DNA of 64,000 bases from Lysinibacillus agricola (GTDB lineage: Bacteria > Bacillota > Bacilli > Bacillales_A > Planococcaceae). Shown piece by piece: positions 27,494-35,998 of this stretch. Positions within the stretch are counted from its first letter, which is position 1, and each line of letters begins with the position of its first letter. The stretch is taken from positions 4,839,501 through 4,903,500 of the forward strand of contig NZ_CP067341.1 of NCBI RefSeq assembly GCF_016638705.1. The letters run 5' to 3'. The notes under the pieces are model-generated. The model did not search any database and had not been told where the DNA came from. It saw only the letters and a list, made by a program, of their open reading frames with translations. A program made the translations under genes and the position numbers.

Positions 27494-27790
27494 TTACTTT
27501 ACTTCACCTTCCCAAGCGAGCATGCCACCGACCATATTGGATACATCGAAGCCTTGGCTTTCTAAAAATTGAGTAGCACTACCACTGCGACCACCTGATC
27601 GACAGACCATTACATATGGTTCATTTTTATTTAGCTCATGCATACGAAATTCAAGTAAGCCTAGTGGAATATGAATAATACCCGGAATATGTCCAGACTC
27701 CACTTCGTCTACTTCGCGTACGTCGATTAAATTTAATGCCTGGCCTTGCTCTAAAGCCTGTTGTACTTCCTTTGCTGAAATTGCCTTCAT
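27494..27790 (-). CDS. Single-domain rhodanese
   Basis: A 98-residue cytoplasmic sulfurtransferase. The rhodanese fold shows 'NLIDVREVDEVESGHIPG' and the active-site loop CRSGGRS (Cys67) with the neutral/basic loop expected for persulfide transfer. Starts at ATG 27790 behind GGAGGAAA, 12 bases after the membrane-anchored rhodanese. The second of three consecutive rhodanese genes of the CstR operon. Confidence 0.93.
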   Translation of the reverse strand: MKAISAKEVQQALEQGQALNLIDVREVDEVESGHIPGIIHIPLGLLEFRMHELNKNEPYVMVCRSGGRSGSATQFLESQGFDVSNMVGGMLAWEGEVK

Positions 27791-27802
27791 TCTATTTTCC
27801 TC

Positions 27803-28144
27803 CTAATATGCGCTCATACCACCACGGACATTTGTTACACGCTCAAATCCTTGTTTTTTTAATTGCTTACAAGCCTGACTACTGCGCATTCCACTTTGAC
27901 AAATGACCACTATCTCTTTATCTTTCGGTAATTTATCAAAACTTGAACCAAGCGGAATGTTTTTAAATTGCGGGATATTACGACCCTTGTACTCTGCTGG
28001 TGTCCGCACATCGATAAAAACTTTATCCTTATCATTCAAAATATTTTTCAATTGTGCCGCCGATATTGACTGCACCCCTTTCGTTGGCTTCATTCGCCAA
28101 ACGAAAAATGCTATCACAACAGCAAGTATAATCCACGTTCCCAA
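27803..28144 (-). CDS. Membrane-anchored rhodanese
   Basis: A 113-residue protein with one N-terminal helix (residues 2-17) and a rhodanese domain: 'VFIDVRTPAEYKGRNIPQFK' and the loop CQSGMRS (Cys83). The helix would hold the domain on the inner face of the membrane, perhaps near TauE or YeeE. The start is TTG 28144 after GGAGGAGG. It follows cstR by 43 bases, a gap containing a degenerate copy of the operator palindrome. Confidence 0.9.
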   Translation of the reverse strand: MGTWIILAVVIAFFVWRMKPTKGVQSISAAQLKNILNDKDKVFIDVRTPAEYKGRNIPQFKNIPLGSSFDKLPKDKEIVVICQSGMRSSQACKQLKKQGFERVTNVRGGMSAY

Positions 28145-28164
28145 GTAACACCGCCTCCTCCCAC

Positions 28165-28180
28165 ATACTATTCAGGGTAT
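28165..28180. promoter_or_regulatory. Degenerate CstR-like palindrome after cstR
   Basis: ATACTATTCAGGGTAT, reverse complement ATACCCTGAATAGTAT; outer halves conserved, three mismatches. Confidence 0.4.
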
Positions 28181-28187
28181 ATAAAAT

Positions 28188-28448
28188 TTATCTGCTTTTC
28201 ACGACTAAATCCATCGCATCTTGGATGGCCGTATTCATTTTTTCAGCATCCCCTTCAGCTGTCGTTACACAATCCAATAAATTTTCACTAACGATCACTC
28301 CAATAGTTCGATCAACCGCAGAACGCACGGCAGATAGCTGTGTAATCACATCTTTACAGTTTTTTTCTTCTTCCATCATGCGCAAAACACCACGTAATTG
28401 ACCTTCTATCCGCTTCACTCGATTAGCTGTTTTTGTACCGTAAGCCAT
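28188..28448 (-). CDS. cstR: Persulfide-sensing repressor CstR (CsoR family)
   Basis: An 86-residue all-helical repressor: 'RIEGQLRGVLRMMEE', 'CKDVITQLSAVRSAVDR', 'SENLLDCV'. The two Cys are at 31 and 60, the spacing of staphylococcal CstR. The His that completes the copper site of true CsoR (four residues before the second Cys) is Asn, so it is a persulfide rather than a copper sensor. ATG 28448 is chosen for its 10-base distance from AAAGGAGG; an ATG 9 bases upstream is too close. It is the first gene of the sulfur operon and has an operator upstream. Confidence 0.93.
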   Translation of the reverse strand: MAYGTKTANRVKRIEGQLRGVLRMMEEEKNCKDVITQLSAVRSAVDRTIGVIVSENLLDCVTTAEGDAEKMNTAIQDAMDLVVKSR

Positions 28449-28504
28449 ACTGTTCATGCCTCCTTTCAAAACGATCGATTGAACTTGCTTACGTGATTCA
28501 TAAT

Positions 28505-28520
28505 ATACCCCATTAGGTAT
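28505..28520. promoter_or_regulatory. Putative CstR operator at the cstR promoter
   Basis: ATACCCCATTAGGTAT, a consensus copy 57 bases before the cstR start, the expected autoregulation site. Confidence 0.8.
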
Positions 28521-28640
28521 GTTGTCAACATGAAAGCTCGAATTTTTCTTAAACGTCGTTACAATGTTATTTCCCTCTTGTAACTACGTTTTATCCGTCA
28601 CTTTCAAGTTGTTATCCTCATCTTCTTATCTTTCAGTTAC

Positions 28641-28686
28641 AAAAAAAGCGAGAAATTCGACGATTCTATCATCGAATTTCTCGCTT
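28641..28686 (-). terminator. Terminator of the yeeE-tusA operon
   Basis: A 15-bp perfect stem (AAGCGAGAAATTCGA) followed by seven T on the minus strand. Confidence 0.92.
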
Positions 28687-28718
28687 AAATATACTTTATA
28701 GCACATTGCTATGAAGGC

Positions 28719-28943
28719 TTATTTCTTTTTAATAGTAATTGTCCAAGCGGCTTCACCAACTTGTTCATACTCTGTTACCTCGTGCCCTTCTTCAGCAGCC
28801 CAACGAGGAATGGATTCTGTACCTTGTGTGCAATCAAATTGCACTTCTAATTCATCGCCTGAATGTAAGTCTTTTATAGCTTCTTTTGCTTCTACTAAAG
28901 GAAATGGACAAACCATCCCCATTACTTCTAATATTTTTTTCAT
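28719..28943 (-). CDS. TusA-family protein, YeeE partner (TsuB/YedF-like)
   Basis: A 74-residue TusA-fold protein with 'LEVMGMVCPFPLVEAKEAI' (Cys12 in CPFP). It is more diverged from the two other TusA domains of the island than they are from each other. It lies 17 bases after a YeeE transporter gene, the usual YeeE-YeeD (TsuA-TsuB) pairing, in which the TusA partner takes sulfur from imported thiosulfate. ATG 28943 follows AAAGGAGTG. Confidence 0.92.
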   Translation of the reverse strand: MKKILEVMGMVCPFPLVEAKEAIKDLHSGDELEVQFDCTQGTESIPRWAAEEGHEVTEYEQVGEAAWTITIKKK

Positions 28944-28960
28944 ATGAAAACACTCCTTTT

Positions 28961-30022
28961 TTACGCTGTTATTACTTGTGCAGCTTGCTTAGCTTTTTTA
29001 CTTGGCCGAACGAATACAAAGTAAGATGCTGTCCATGTACCTAAAATCATAAACCCTAATGAAATCCAACCTTGCCAAGTCATCATTGCTGTCATCACCA
29101 ATCCATTACCAATTGAGCAACCCCCTGCTAAACCTGCGCCGAACCCCATCATAAGTCCACCATAAAAGCTGTTAATCGCCGTTTTTGTATCAGGGATACG
29201 GAATCTAAATTCGCCACTCATTTTTGCTGCGAATAATGACCCTAAGAAAATTCCTAGTACTAGGAAAACACCCCAGTTGATAAAGCTAATTTCTCCTGTC
29301 ACCAAAAATTGCAAAATATTAGCAGAAGGTGTTGTAATTCCTAACCCACCTATACGACCAGTAGCAACACTTAATGGCCATGCTAAAGTTGCAATCACAC
29401 CAATAATTGTTGCAGTTATAAATGGATTCCAACGTTTTTCAAATAAAATATGTGCTAATCCCGTTTTTTTCGGCTTTAACCCCGGGATTTTCAATCGTGG
29501 CTTCTTTAGCTCACGGTAAACGATAAATGCAACAGCTACTACAAAAATCGTTATAATCAACCAGTTGTTTACGCCAATTGTCTCGGCAATAGAATTAGTT
29601 TCAATGCTCGTTTCTTTAATAGCCATATCCAATGGCAACAATACGCCTGATTTCATCATTGCTGCTACAAGCATATAACCAGCTAATGCAATCCAACTGC
29701 CAATTAAACCTTCTCCTGCCCGATACCAAGTACCTGTTGCACAACCACCAGCTAAAATAATGCCAATTCCAAAAATAAATGAACCAACGATAACAGCTAC
29801 GATTGGTAAAGAACCAGCATTGAATTCAAATACCTTTAAACTAATTAACGTATATACACCAACACTTTGAATTGCTATCGCAATCAGTAATGCGTAAAAC
29901 ATACGGTTATCTTTTGTCAAATACATATCGCGGAATCCGCCAGTTAAGCAAAAACGACCACGTTGCATAACAAATCCAAGTAAAGCTCCACAAATAAGTC
30001 CCGTAATAACCATTTGACCCAT
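28961..30022 (-). CDS. YeeE/YedE family thiosulfate transporter (TsuA-like)
   Basis: A 353-residue membrane protein with about ten helices and the Sulf_transp repeats: 'GFVMQRGRFCLTGGFRDM', 'GGCATGTWYRAGEG' and 'AGGCSIGNG'. The conserved Cys in each of these blocks relay thiosulfate through the pore in TsuA. Start ATG 30022 behind GAAGGGGA. With the following TusA gene it forms a two-gene import unit next to, but separately terminated from, the CstR operon. Confidence 0.92.
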   Translation of the reverse strand: MGQMVITGLICGALLGFVMQRGRFCLTGGFRDMYLTKDNRMFYALLIAIAIQSVGVYTLISLKVFEFNAGSLPIVAVIVGSFIFGIGIILAGGCATGTWYRAGEGLIGSWIALAGYMLVAAMMKSGVLLPLDMAIKETSIETNSIAETIGVNNWLIITIFVVAVAFIVYRELKKPRLKIPGLKPKKTGLAHILFEKRWNPFITATIIGVIATLAWPLSVATGRIGGLGITTPSANILQFLVTGEISFINWGVFLVLGIFLGSLFAAKMSGEFRFRIPDTKTAINSFYGGLMMGFGAGLAGGCSIGNGLVMTAMMTWQGWISLGFMILGTWTASYFVFVRPSKKAKQAAQVITA

Positions 30023-30149
30023 CCATCATTCCCCTTCCGATACCATAGTATTCTTATAGGATATATTACCACTAATTTTACTATGAATTCAATTACTTTT
30101 TTTTAACTATTTAAAATCTAATGACTTTTTCATACCAATGCACACAAAA

Positions 30150-30194
30150 ACCCCCTGCTACAAGTGCAGAAAGCTGCTTCTTATAACAAGGGGT
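30150..30194 (-). terminator. Terminator of hmp
   Basis: ACCCCTTG...CAGGGGGT stem with an inner AGCAGC/GCTTTCTGC arm, then TTTTTG on the minus strand. Confidence 0.8.
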
Positions 30195-30205
30195 CATATA
30201 TTTAT

Positions 30206-31372
30206 TTATTTTGTTAATTGCATTGCTGGTCCAAAGAATTCATAATGAATTTTTTCGTCTTTTACGCCAATTTCATGTAAATTTTCAATGACCGCTTCCA
30301 TAAAGCCAACAGGTCCACATACGTAAACATCTGCATCATTGGCAACTTTTTCAGCTAATAATTCTTTTGTAATTAGCTTGTCTTCATCTGAATATAACGC
30401 TGTGTAAGATGCATTTGGAAGTGCATTCACTTTCTCTTGAATATCATCGCTAAATGTTACAACTTTTTCATTGCGCGCACACTGGATAAAGCTCACTTCA
30501 TTTGCCGCATTAGCTTCTAGTGATTGTAGCATACTGTTTAATGGCGTTACACCAATACCACCGCTTACAAACGTAATTGGAGCAGAAGCTTCTTCTAAAA
30601 CAAATAGCCCTGCTGGTACACTTACATCCACTAAATCTCCAACTTGTAATACGTCGTGAACAAAGTTCGAAACTTTACCATTCGGTGTATGATCGCTTTC
30701 ACGTTTTACTGAAATGCGATAGCCGTCTTCTGCACTTGCTTGTGAAAGTGTATATTGACGGTTCATTAAATACTCTTCGCCTGGTACTTTCACACGGATA
30801 CTGATATATTGACCTGGCTCATATGCTGGTAGAGGGGAACCATCTTCATTTTCAAAGTAAATAGATGTAACAAGATCACTTTCTACTACTTTTTTCGCCA
30901 CTTTCAATGGTTTAAATAAGCGCCATCCGCCACTACCCTCTGCTTTTTGATATAGCTCTTCTTCTACTTGAATAAAGATATCTGCAATTACGCCATATGT
31001 TTCAGCCCAAGCATTAATGATGTCATCTGTTGCTGCATCACCAAGCACTTCTTTAATTGCTTTTAATAAGTATTCTCCAACAATTGGATAGTGCTCAGGT
31101 AAAATACCTAAACTACGGTGTTTATGAGCAATTAACATCACCGCCGGTAAAATAGCTTCTAAATTTTCAATATGAACTGCAGCAGCATAAACTGTGTTTG
31201 CTAACGCTGTTTGCTGACGACCTTTTTCTTGGTTTGTATGGTTAAAAATATTCAATAATTCTGGATGAGCTTGAAACATATTTTTGTAAAACGTTTTAGT
31301 AATCTCTACACCATGAACTTCTAATACTGGAACTGTCGCTTTAATAATTTGTACTGTTTCTTGTTTTAACAT
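30206..31372 (-). CDS. hmp: Flavohaemoglobin, nitric oxide dioxygenase
   Basis: A 388-residue enzyme. The N-terminal globin domain (1-140) has proximal His in '[10 protein letters not shown]' (His85). The FAD domain has '[11 protein letters not shown]' and 'RQYTLS', and the NAD domain '[15 protein letters not shown]' and '[10 protein letters not shown]'. It oxidises NO to nitrate with NADH and O2. The start is ATG 31372 after AAAGGGTGG; an upstream in-frame stretch to 31459 overlaps the regulatory palindromes. It is divergent from nsrR, with which it shares a 190-base control region. Confidence 0.96.
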   Translation of the reverse strand: MLKQETVQIIKATVPVLEVHGVEITKTFYKNMFQAHPELLNIFNHTNQEKGRQQTALANTVYAAAVHIENLEAILPAVMLIAHKHRSLGILPEHYPIVGEYLLKAIKEVLGDAATDDIINAWAETYGVIADIFIQVEEELYQKAEGSGGWRLFKPLKVAKKVVESDLVTSIYFENEDGSPLPAYEPGQYISIRVKVPGEEYLMNRQYTLSQASAEDGYRISVKRESDHTPNGKVSNFVHDVLQVGDLVDVSVPAGLFVLEEASAPITFVSGGIGVTPLNSMLQSLEANAANEVSFIQCARNEKVVTFSDDIQEKVNALPNASYTALYSDEDKLITKELLAEKVANDADVYVCGPVGFMEAVIENLHEIGVKDEKIHYEFFGPAMQLTK

Positions 31373-31426
31373 ATCGCTTACCACCCTTTCGTGATTACAA
31401 TATAACGCTTTCAATTTTTTAAAGCA

Positions 31427-31444
31427 ATATATAAAATACATCTT
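31427..31444. promoter_or_regulatory. Possible second NsrR half-site before hmp
   Basis: On the minus strand AAGATGTATTTTATATAT; the left half matches the NsrR word AAGATGTATTT, the right half is degenerate. Confidence 0.45.
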
Positions 31445-31464
31445 TAACAAAATGGACATAATTA

Positions 31465-31481
31465 ATGTATTTCAAATACAT
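31465..31481. promoter_or_regulatory. NsrR operator, perfect 17-bp palindrome
   Basis: ATGTATTTCAAATACAT, matching the known NsrR motif (ATGTATTTnAAATACAT). It lies between hmp and nsrR. Confidence 0.85.
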
Positions 31482-31489
31482 CTTTAAAA

Positions 31490-31511
31490 AAGTATTGAAT
31501 TTTTAATACTT
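31490..31511. promoter_or_regulatory. Inverted repeat before nsrR
   Basis: AAGTATT, 8 bases, AATACTT. Related to the NsrR half-site; may mediate autoregulation or be a promoter element. Confidence 0.5.
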
Positions 31512-31562
31512 CAAAGTAAAAATGCTATACTTATTTTGAACTATAGAAAGTAGGGTGTTCTT

Positions 31563-32000
31563 ATGCGCTTAACTTTATACACAGATTATTCTCTTCGAAC
31601 ACTCATATATTTGGGTGCGAAGGAAGACGGCCAATTATCAACTATCCAAGAAATTTCAGATGCGTATAATATATCGAAAAATCATTTAATGAAGGTGACT
31701 CATCAGCTCGGACTACTTGGTTACATCGAAACCATTCGTGGTCGAGGTGGCGGTATACGTTTAGCAATTGATCCAAAAACTATTACAATTGGTGAAATAG
31801 TACGTCATACAGAAGAGGATTTTCATCTTGTCGAATGCTTTGATAAAGAAAATAATCTATGTAAAATTGCACCAGAATGCCAGCTGAAAGGCGTATTATA
31901 CGAAGCACTACAAGCCTATTTAGCCGTCCTAGATCGCTATACTCTAGATGATTTTTTACATTCGAAAGAAAAGTTGATGGCATTGTTGCTTGGCGAATAA
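31563..32000 (+). CDS. nsrR: Nitric-oxide-sensing repressor NsrR (Rrf2 family)
   Basis: A 145-residue Rrf2 regulator. The winged helix-turn-helix is at residues 25-70 ('ISDAYNISKNHLMKVTHQLG', 'TIRGRGGGIRLA') and the Fe-S ligands are Cys92, Cys100 and Cys106, spaced exactly as in B. subtilis NsrR. NO destroys the [4Fe-4S] cluster and lifts repression of hmp. It is transcribed divergently from hmp; palindromes between the two genes are the obvious targets. Confidence 0.95.
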   Translation: MRLTLYTDYSLRTLIYLGAKEDGQLSTIQEISDAYNISKNHLMKVTHQLGLLGYIETIRGRGGGIRLAIDPKTITIGEIVRHTEEDFHLVECFDKENNLCKIAPECQLKGVLYEALQAYLAVLDRYTLDDFLHSKEKLMALLLGE

Positions 32001-32036
32001 AAATACCCGCACAACTCAAAGTTGGACGGGTATTTC
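32001..32036. terminator. Terminator between nsrR and the GNAT gene
   Basis: AAATACCCG ... CGGGTATTT outer stem with inner CAAC/GTTG, between convergent genes. Confidence 0.88.
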
Positions 32037-32053
32037 TTTATGTCTATATTATT

Positions 32054-33034
32054 TTACAATGCCTTTGAAAAGAAAATCATATCTAGTGCACGAATTCCAT
32101 TTTCATAGATTGGCTCTGGGTAATTACTGAAAAAATCTTTTTCAATTGCTTCCATACGAAAACCTGCTTTTTGATAGAAAGCAATATTATCAATACTAGA
32201 ATTTGCAGTTCCAACTATTATCGTTTTATAACCTTGAGATAGACAAATTGTTGTTATTTGATTTATTGCTTCCTTCCCCAGCCCTTTGCCTTGATACTTC
32301 GGTACAATCGCAATATTTTTTAACTCTACTGTCGTATCAGACTGTGCAAGAAGTAACGCTACACCTGCTAACTGCTCACCACATTTTATCTCGTATAATT
32401 CACCGTCATTTAAATATTTTCGAACAGCTTCTTCACTTTCATCAGCTAATAATAGTTGTGGTAAATAGTCTTCCCTCACACCTTCTACTTTTTTTAAGGC
32501 TGTACGGTATCGAACAAAATCTTCGCGCTCAAAAACATTTAAAACACATGGCTGCTTTTCTTTAACCTCTAACCATGAATGCTCCTGCGGAAAATCATTT
32601 TCTACTCCTAATTGAATAAAAGACAACTTCTCCTGAGCCTTTTGTGAACGGATATTAACCTTTCTAGCTCCTGCAAAAACACGCTCTAACCCTAACTCAA
32701 AAAATGCTATATCTAAAATTGCAATTTTTGATTCAAGATTATAGCCTTTTCCCCAAAATTCATATCCTAGCCACGAGCCAACATGACAGCTCTTTTTATT
32801 GTGATCTATAAACATTAATGCTGTCACACCAATAAATTGTCCTTCCTCATCTAAGACAACACGAGGAACTGTCTTTCCAGCTTCTTCATCCACACATTCA
32901 CGTTTAATAAAGTTAATCGTATCTTCCACTTTGCCAGCAGGTAACCCTAGTGCATCTCGAACCTGTGGGACGGAAGACAGCGCATGCATGGCTTCAGCAT
33001 ATTTTATTTCGTGTCTCACTAAAGTAACTGCCAT
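32054..33034 (-). CDS. Tandem double-GNAT N-acetyltransferase
   Basis: A 326-residue protein with two GNAT folds. The first (about 1-165) is of the RimJ/RimL type ('GSWLGYEFWGKGYNLESK', 'VNIRSQKAQEKLSF'). The second (170-326) has 'IAIVPKYQGKGLGKEAI' and 'NSSIDNIAFYQKAGFR'. Both keep the acetyl-CoA pyrophosphate loop pattern, although the first is weaker (WGKGYN). Acceptors are unknown. Start at ATG 33034 behind AAAAGGAG. Monocistronic. Confidence 0.88.
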   Translation of the reverse strand: MAVTLVRHEIKYAEAMHALSSVPQVRDALGLPAGKVEDTINFIKRECVDEEAGKTVPRVVLDEEGQFIGVTALMFIDHNKKSCHVGSWLGYEFWGKGYNLESKIAILDIAFFELGLERVFAGARKVNIRSQKAQEKLSFIQLGVENDFPQEHSWLEVKEKQPCVLNVFEREDFVRYRTALKKVEGVREDYLPQLLLADESEEAVRKYLNDGELYEIKCGEQLAGVALLLAQSDTTVELKNIAIVPKYQGKGLGKEAINQITTICLSQGYKTIIVGTANSSIDNIAFYQKAGFRMEAIEKDFFSNYPEPIYENGIRALDMIFFSKAL

Positions 33035-33134
33035 ATGCTATTCTCCTTTTAACATGATCAAGCCTTATTGCATCGGATTTTTGTATCATCCTCTAGTGGC
33101 ATAAGAGCTTATTCCATCCGTTTATTCATGTCAA

Positions 33135-33262
33135 TGGCTCATCTCCATAACGTGAGGTTGATTTCCATTCCGACTGGGCGCTTTCCTGGGGCGTCCAGCC
33201 TTCACTCCAATCAACTTATATACATGGCATATGTTTTAACAAATGTCATCCCTTACTTTTGG
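33135..33262. repeat. Intergenic repeat, reverse orientation, short form (copy 7)
   Basis: 'aggttgatttccattccgac' ... 'cttcactccaatcaac', then 'atatgttttaacaaatgtca'. It is the reverse complement of copies 1 and 3 with most of the inner part missing. Confidence 0.8.
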
Positions 33263-33291
33263 CGATGAGGCATATTCATTTATCCCTAAAT

Positions 33292-33669
33292 TTAATTATA
33301 CGTTAGTTGCCATGACACACCGAAACGATCCTGGATCCAGGCAAATTTCTTAGAAAATCCATAATTATCAAGTGGCATTAACGCCTGTCCGCCCTCTAAA
33401 ATTTGAGCAACTAGACTGTCGATTTCTTCTTCAGACTCACATTCCACAAAAATAGAAGTTGATGGTGTAAACGTAAAGTTATGCTGTATTACACTATCAT
33501 TCACCATCATTTTCAAACCCTTTAAATGAAGAACAGCCATCGCAACTTGTTGTGAGTTTTCCATATAAGTTAAGCTTTCCACCTGTAATTCTGAAAACCA
33601 TTGTTGATATTGCTGAATAGCTTCATTAGCTTGTCCCTGAAACATTAAAAATGTAGTGGCACTTTTCAT
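33292..33669 (-). CDS. VOC family protein (PhnB/YjdN-like)
   Basis: A 125-residue glyoxalase/bleomycin-resistance fold protein of the PhnB-like group: 'TTFLMFQGQANEAIQQYQQW' at the N-terminus and 'DRFGVSWQLTYN' at the C-terminus. The usual metal-binding pattern is not obvious. Function unknown. Its ATG overlaps the stop of the DUF1801 gene (ATGA), so the two are translationally coupled. Confidence 0.85.
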   Translation of the reverse strand: MKSATTFLMFQGQANEAIQQYQQWFSELQVESLTYMENSQQVAMAVLHLKGLKMMVNDSVIQHNFTFTPSTSIFVECESEEEIDSLVAQILEGGQALMPLDNYGFSKKFAWIQDRFGVSWQLTYN

Positions 33670-34103
33670 TTATTTAACTCCCCTTCATATTTTGTAATCC
33701 ATTGTGCTGGCGTCATCTTCGAAACAAGCTCTCCAATTAACTCATACGGAATATTTTTAGTGCTTGTAAAACGAATACAGCTTTTCCCCATATTAAGCTT
33801 TGTCGGTACTCGCTTCGCATATTCCTCTTGGAACCATGAGAGTAACGCTTGATCTGCGTAAATACCCATATGGTACACTGCAATATGACGTTTTTGTGCA
33901 GCAAGACTTATAAAGGGCAAGGGAGTATTTGGTGTGACATGATAGCCCTTCGGATAAGTTGAGAACGGTACAACATAGCTTATCATGTCATAATACATGC
34001 TTTGTTCAAAACCCTCTGGTAAGTTACTTTCTACCACATCCACAAGTTTGGCAAAACCCTCCCGCCATTTTTCATCCACTTGTTCAATATATGTGTTTTT
34101 CAT
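33666..34103 (-). CDS. DUF1801 domain protein (YdhG-like)
   Basis: A 145-residue soluble protein of the DUF1801 family, with 'SNLPEGFEQSMYYDMISYV' and 'KLNMGKSCIRFTSTKNIPYE', features of YdhG/YjhG-like proteins whose structure resembles frataxin. No reaction is established. The start is ATG 34103 behind AGAGGGTGGAG. First gene of a two-gene unit with the VOC protein, a pairing also common elsewhere. Confidence 0.85.
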   Translation of the reverse strand: MKNTYIEQVDEKWREGFAKLVDVVESNLPEGFEQSMYYDMISYVVPFSTYPKGYHVTPNTPLPFISLAAQKRHIAVYHMGIYADQALLSWFQEEYAKRVPTKLNMGKSCIRFTSTKNIPYELIGELVSKMTPAQWITKYEGELNK

Positions 34104-34169
34104 ACTCCACCCTCTTTTCAACAAAGAATTATTACTTGATGTGTTGATCTATTTATATTAATTAGAAGA

Positions 34170-34305
34170 CTCATTCCATAACGTGTGGCTGATTTCCGTT
34201 CTGATGTTGCTCGCCCCATGGTTCATCTGTGACACTGATCCCCAGCCTCCACTCCAATCAACTGAAATGTCATGCGTTTTAATAAATATCATACCCAATT
34301 TTCGG
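34170..34305. repeat. Intergenic repeat, reverse orientation (copy 8)
   Basis: 'cataacgtgtggctgatttc' ... 'cagcctccactccaatcaac', with 'catctgtgacactgatcccc' inside; reverse complement of copy 1, shortened. It ends in 'gcgttttaataaatatcata'. Confidence 0.8.
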
Positions 34306-34409
34306 CAATGAACCAAATTAGAAGAAACTGATTTCCGTTCTACTAGCTCAATGAATATAGCATCATCCATATGACATCTGCAAAAGGAATCAATATGCCT
34401 CTTTGTCAT

Positions 34410-35066
34410 TTATGCTTGACCCTCGGCCTTTGCCTTTCGGTATAATTCCTTTGTTTTGTAGCCTAATCTAATAATTTCACGCATCTCCTCTAAACGTGCT
34501 ATTTGCGTCTCTTCCTTCTTCGCACTATAGATATAACGAGCCCAATCCTTTTGATACCCCGGTGTTAATCCATCATAAAGTGTTAAATCATCTGGATTTT
34601 CTGCAAGTGAATCACGCAATTGAGGAACCATTCCTTCATAGTCACTAACGCACTGACTACTCGCTGTCTTCTTCTTGCCGCGTCCCTTACCATCTCTCTT
34701 GATGCTTACTATAGAAAATGTCTCATCTAGCGACATAAGACTTGCAAATTTATAATCACTGCCAACAATGTATTTTTCCTCGTCCACTTGAATAGCTGGG
34801 AAAATTTCATCGCGATGGATAAACTGTTCATACTTCTTATTATCCTTTTTCGGATAAACAAAAAATAAATAGCCCTGTTCCACGAGATTGTTTGACTTTA
34901 GTGCATTTTGTAAAAACGTTACCATTTCATCAATATGAAACACAAAGACAATAATACGATCATATGGTGCATCTCCTGAATGGGAAATCCCCTCTAGTAT
35001 CAAATCCTGCGGTTGATTCTGAATTGCAATGGATAGTCCATCCTTAAGTTTAAATTTCTTTTGCAT
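34410..35066 (-). CDS. YdeI/OmpD-associated-like family protein
   Basis: A 218-residue protein. The N-terminal half (1-130) has 'RIIVFVFHIDEMVTFLQNAL' and resembles a DUF3052-like fold, unassigned by me. The C-terminal part, 'LYDGLTPGYQKDWARYIYSA' and 'RLEEMREIIRLGYK', is the YdeI/OmpD-associated helical domain (PF13376). A basic Gly-Lys linker joins them. Function unknown; relatives have been linked to peptide-antibiotic tolerance. ATG 35066 follows AAAAGAGGTG. Confidence 0.75.
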   Translation of the reverse strand: MQKKFKLKDGLSIAIQNQPQDLILEGISHSGDAPYDRIIVFVFHIDEMVTFLQNALKSNNLVEQGYLFFVYPKKDNKKYEQFIHRDEIFPAIQVDEEKYIVGSDYKFASLMSLDETFSIVSIKRDGKGRGKKKTASSQCVSDYEGMVPQLRDSLAENPDDLTLYDGLTPGYQKDWARYIYSAKKEETQIARLEEMREIIRLGYKTKELYRKAKAEGQA

Positions 35067-35145
35067 AGCTTTGACACCTCTTTTAATTATTAATACAATT
35101 TTCTCTTGGTTTTGATAGTATAGCTGATTTAGTGAAATTTTCGTA

Positions 35146-35178
35146 CAAAAAAACGCTCGAACATTTTCTCAAGCGTTT
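35146..35178 (-). terminator. Terminator of the DUF1648 gene
   Basis: AAACGCTTGA / TCGAGCGTTT stem and seven T on the minus strand, 15 bases after the stop. Confidence 0.88.
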
Positions 35179-35192
35179 AAGAACTTATTAAG

Positions 35193-35687
35193 CTACTTTA
35201 TTTTTGAAGTCGCCACTATACCTTTAATAATCGGAATGGCTGTTCCAATTAGCACTATTGGCAGGAACCACCAACCAAGAGTCTCTGCCTCTCCAAGAGC
35301 AATACGTACCACTTGGAATGATATAGCTGCAAATAAAATTAGGCAGCAGTTTTTTACTTCATTTAATATTTTTCGGCTATTTAAATAAAATGCTTCTACA
35401 TTACTTTCGTTTAAGCGTGCTGGGTAATTATGCATATGGGGAGCTTTTTCAAGTAATCCTAGCAAAATCCATAGAAAGATTCCGATAAACGGAAGAATGA
35501 ATAATTCCATTTTTGAACCCCAACGATCAACTTCTCCTGCACCATTAAAATGGCCTGGAATCTCCTCTGGTAGTTTGCCCCACATTACAAAAATATAAAG
35601 GATGGATAGCACAAAAATCCCGGCACCAATATAGTCCCATATCTTTTCATATTTCGTTTTTGGCAATTTCAAAATCGGTCTATACAT
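35193..35687 (-). CDS. DUF1648 domain membrane protein
   Basis: A 164-residue protein with four predicted helices and the DUF1648 motif 'LPEEIPGHFNGAGEVDRWGS' between helices 1 and 2. The family is found in SdpI-like immunity proteins and uncharacterised membrane proteins. No adjacent toxin gene is visible, so no immunity role is claimed. Start ATG 35687 behind AAGGATGTGGG. Monocistronic. Confidence 0.87.
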   Translation of the reverse strand: MYRPILKLPKTKYEKIWDYIGAGIFVLSILYIFVMWGKLPEEIPGHFNGAGEVDRWGSKMELFILPFIGIFLWILLGLLEKAPHMHNYPARLNESNVEAFYLNSRKILNEVKNCCLILFAAISFQVVRIALGEAETLGWWFLPIVLIGTAIPIIKGIVATSKIK

Positions 35688-35998
35688 CTTCCCACATCCT
35701 TGCTCGTTTCTTCATTAATTCTACGTTACTACAATTCATTAAGTTTCAAATTTGTGAAAATTGTCATAATTGTGTGTGTTATATCGTTAACTATCCACCT
35801 TCGTTAACCGTAAAATGGCAATTTATTCTGCTTTTTTTATCATTTTATCTACAACTTACTTCCTTCTTAATTCCATTTGTTATAGTGAAAATACTCATAA
35901 TACTTTGTAAAATTCATATAATCTGATATAAATGGTATATACATATTTCATTTTTTTGTAACATTTCTACTAAATTACTGAGAAAGGAAACTACAACT
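35688..35998. other. AT-rich intergenic region before the second chemoreceptor
   Basis: Two divergent promoters are expected here. One short inverted repeat (GTTAAC...GTTAAC, about 35786-35807) is visible; no gene. Confidence 0.4.

Noticed and set aside
28188..28448. Copper-sensing CsoR
   Set aside because: The copper-ligand His is replaced by Asn and the neighbours are sulfur genes, not copper transporters.
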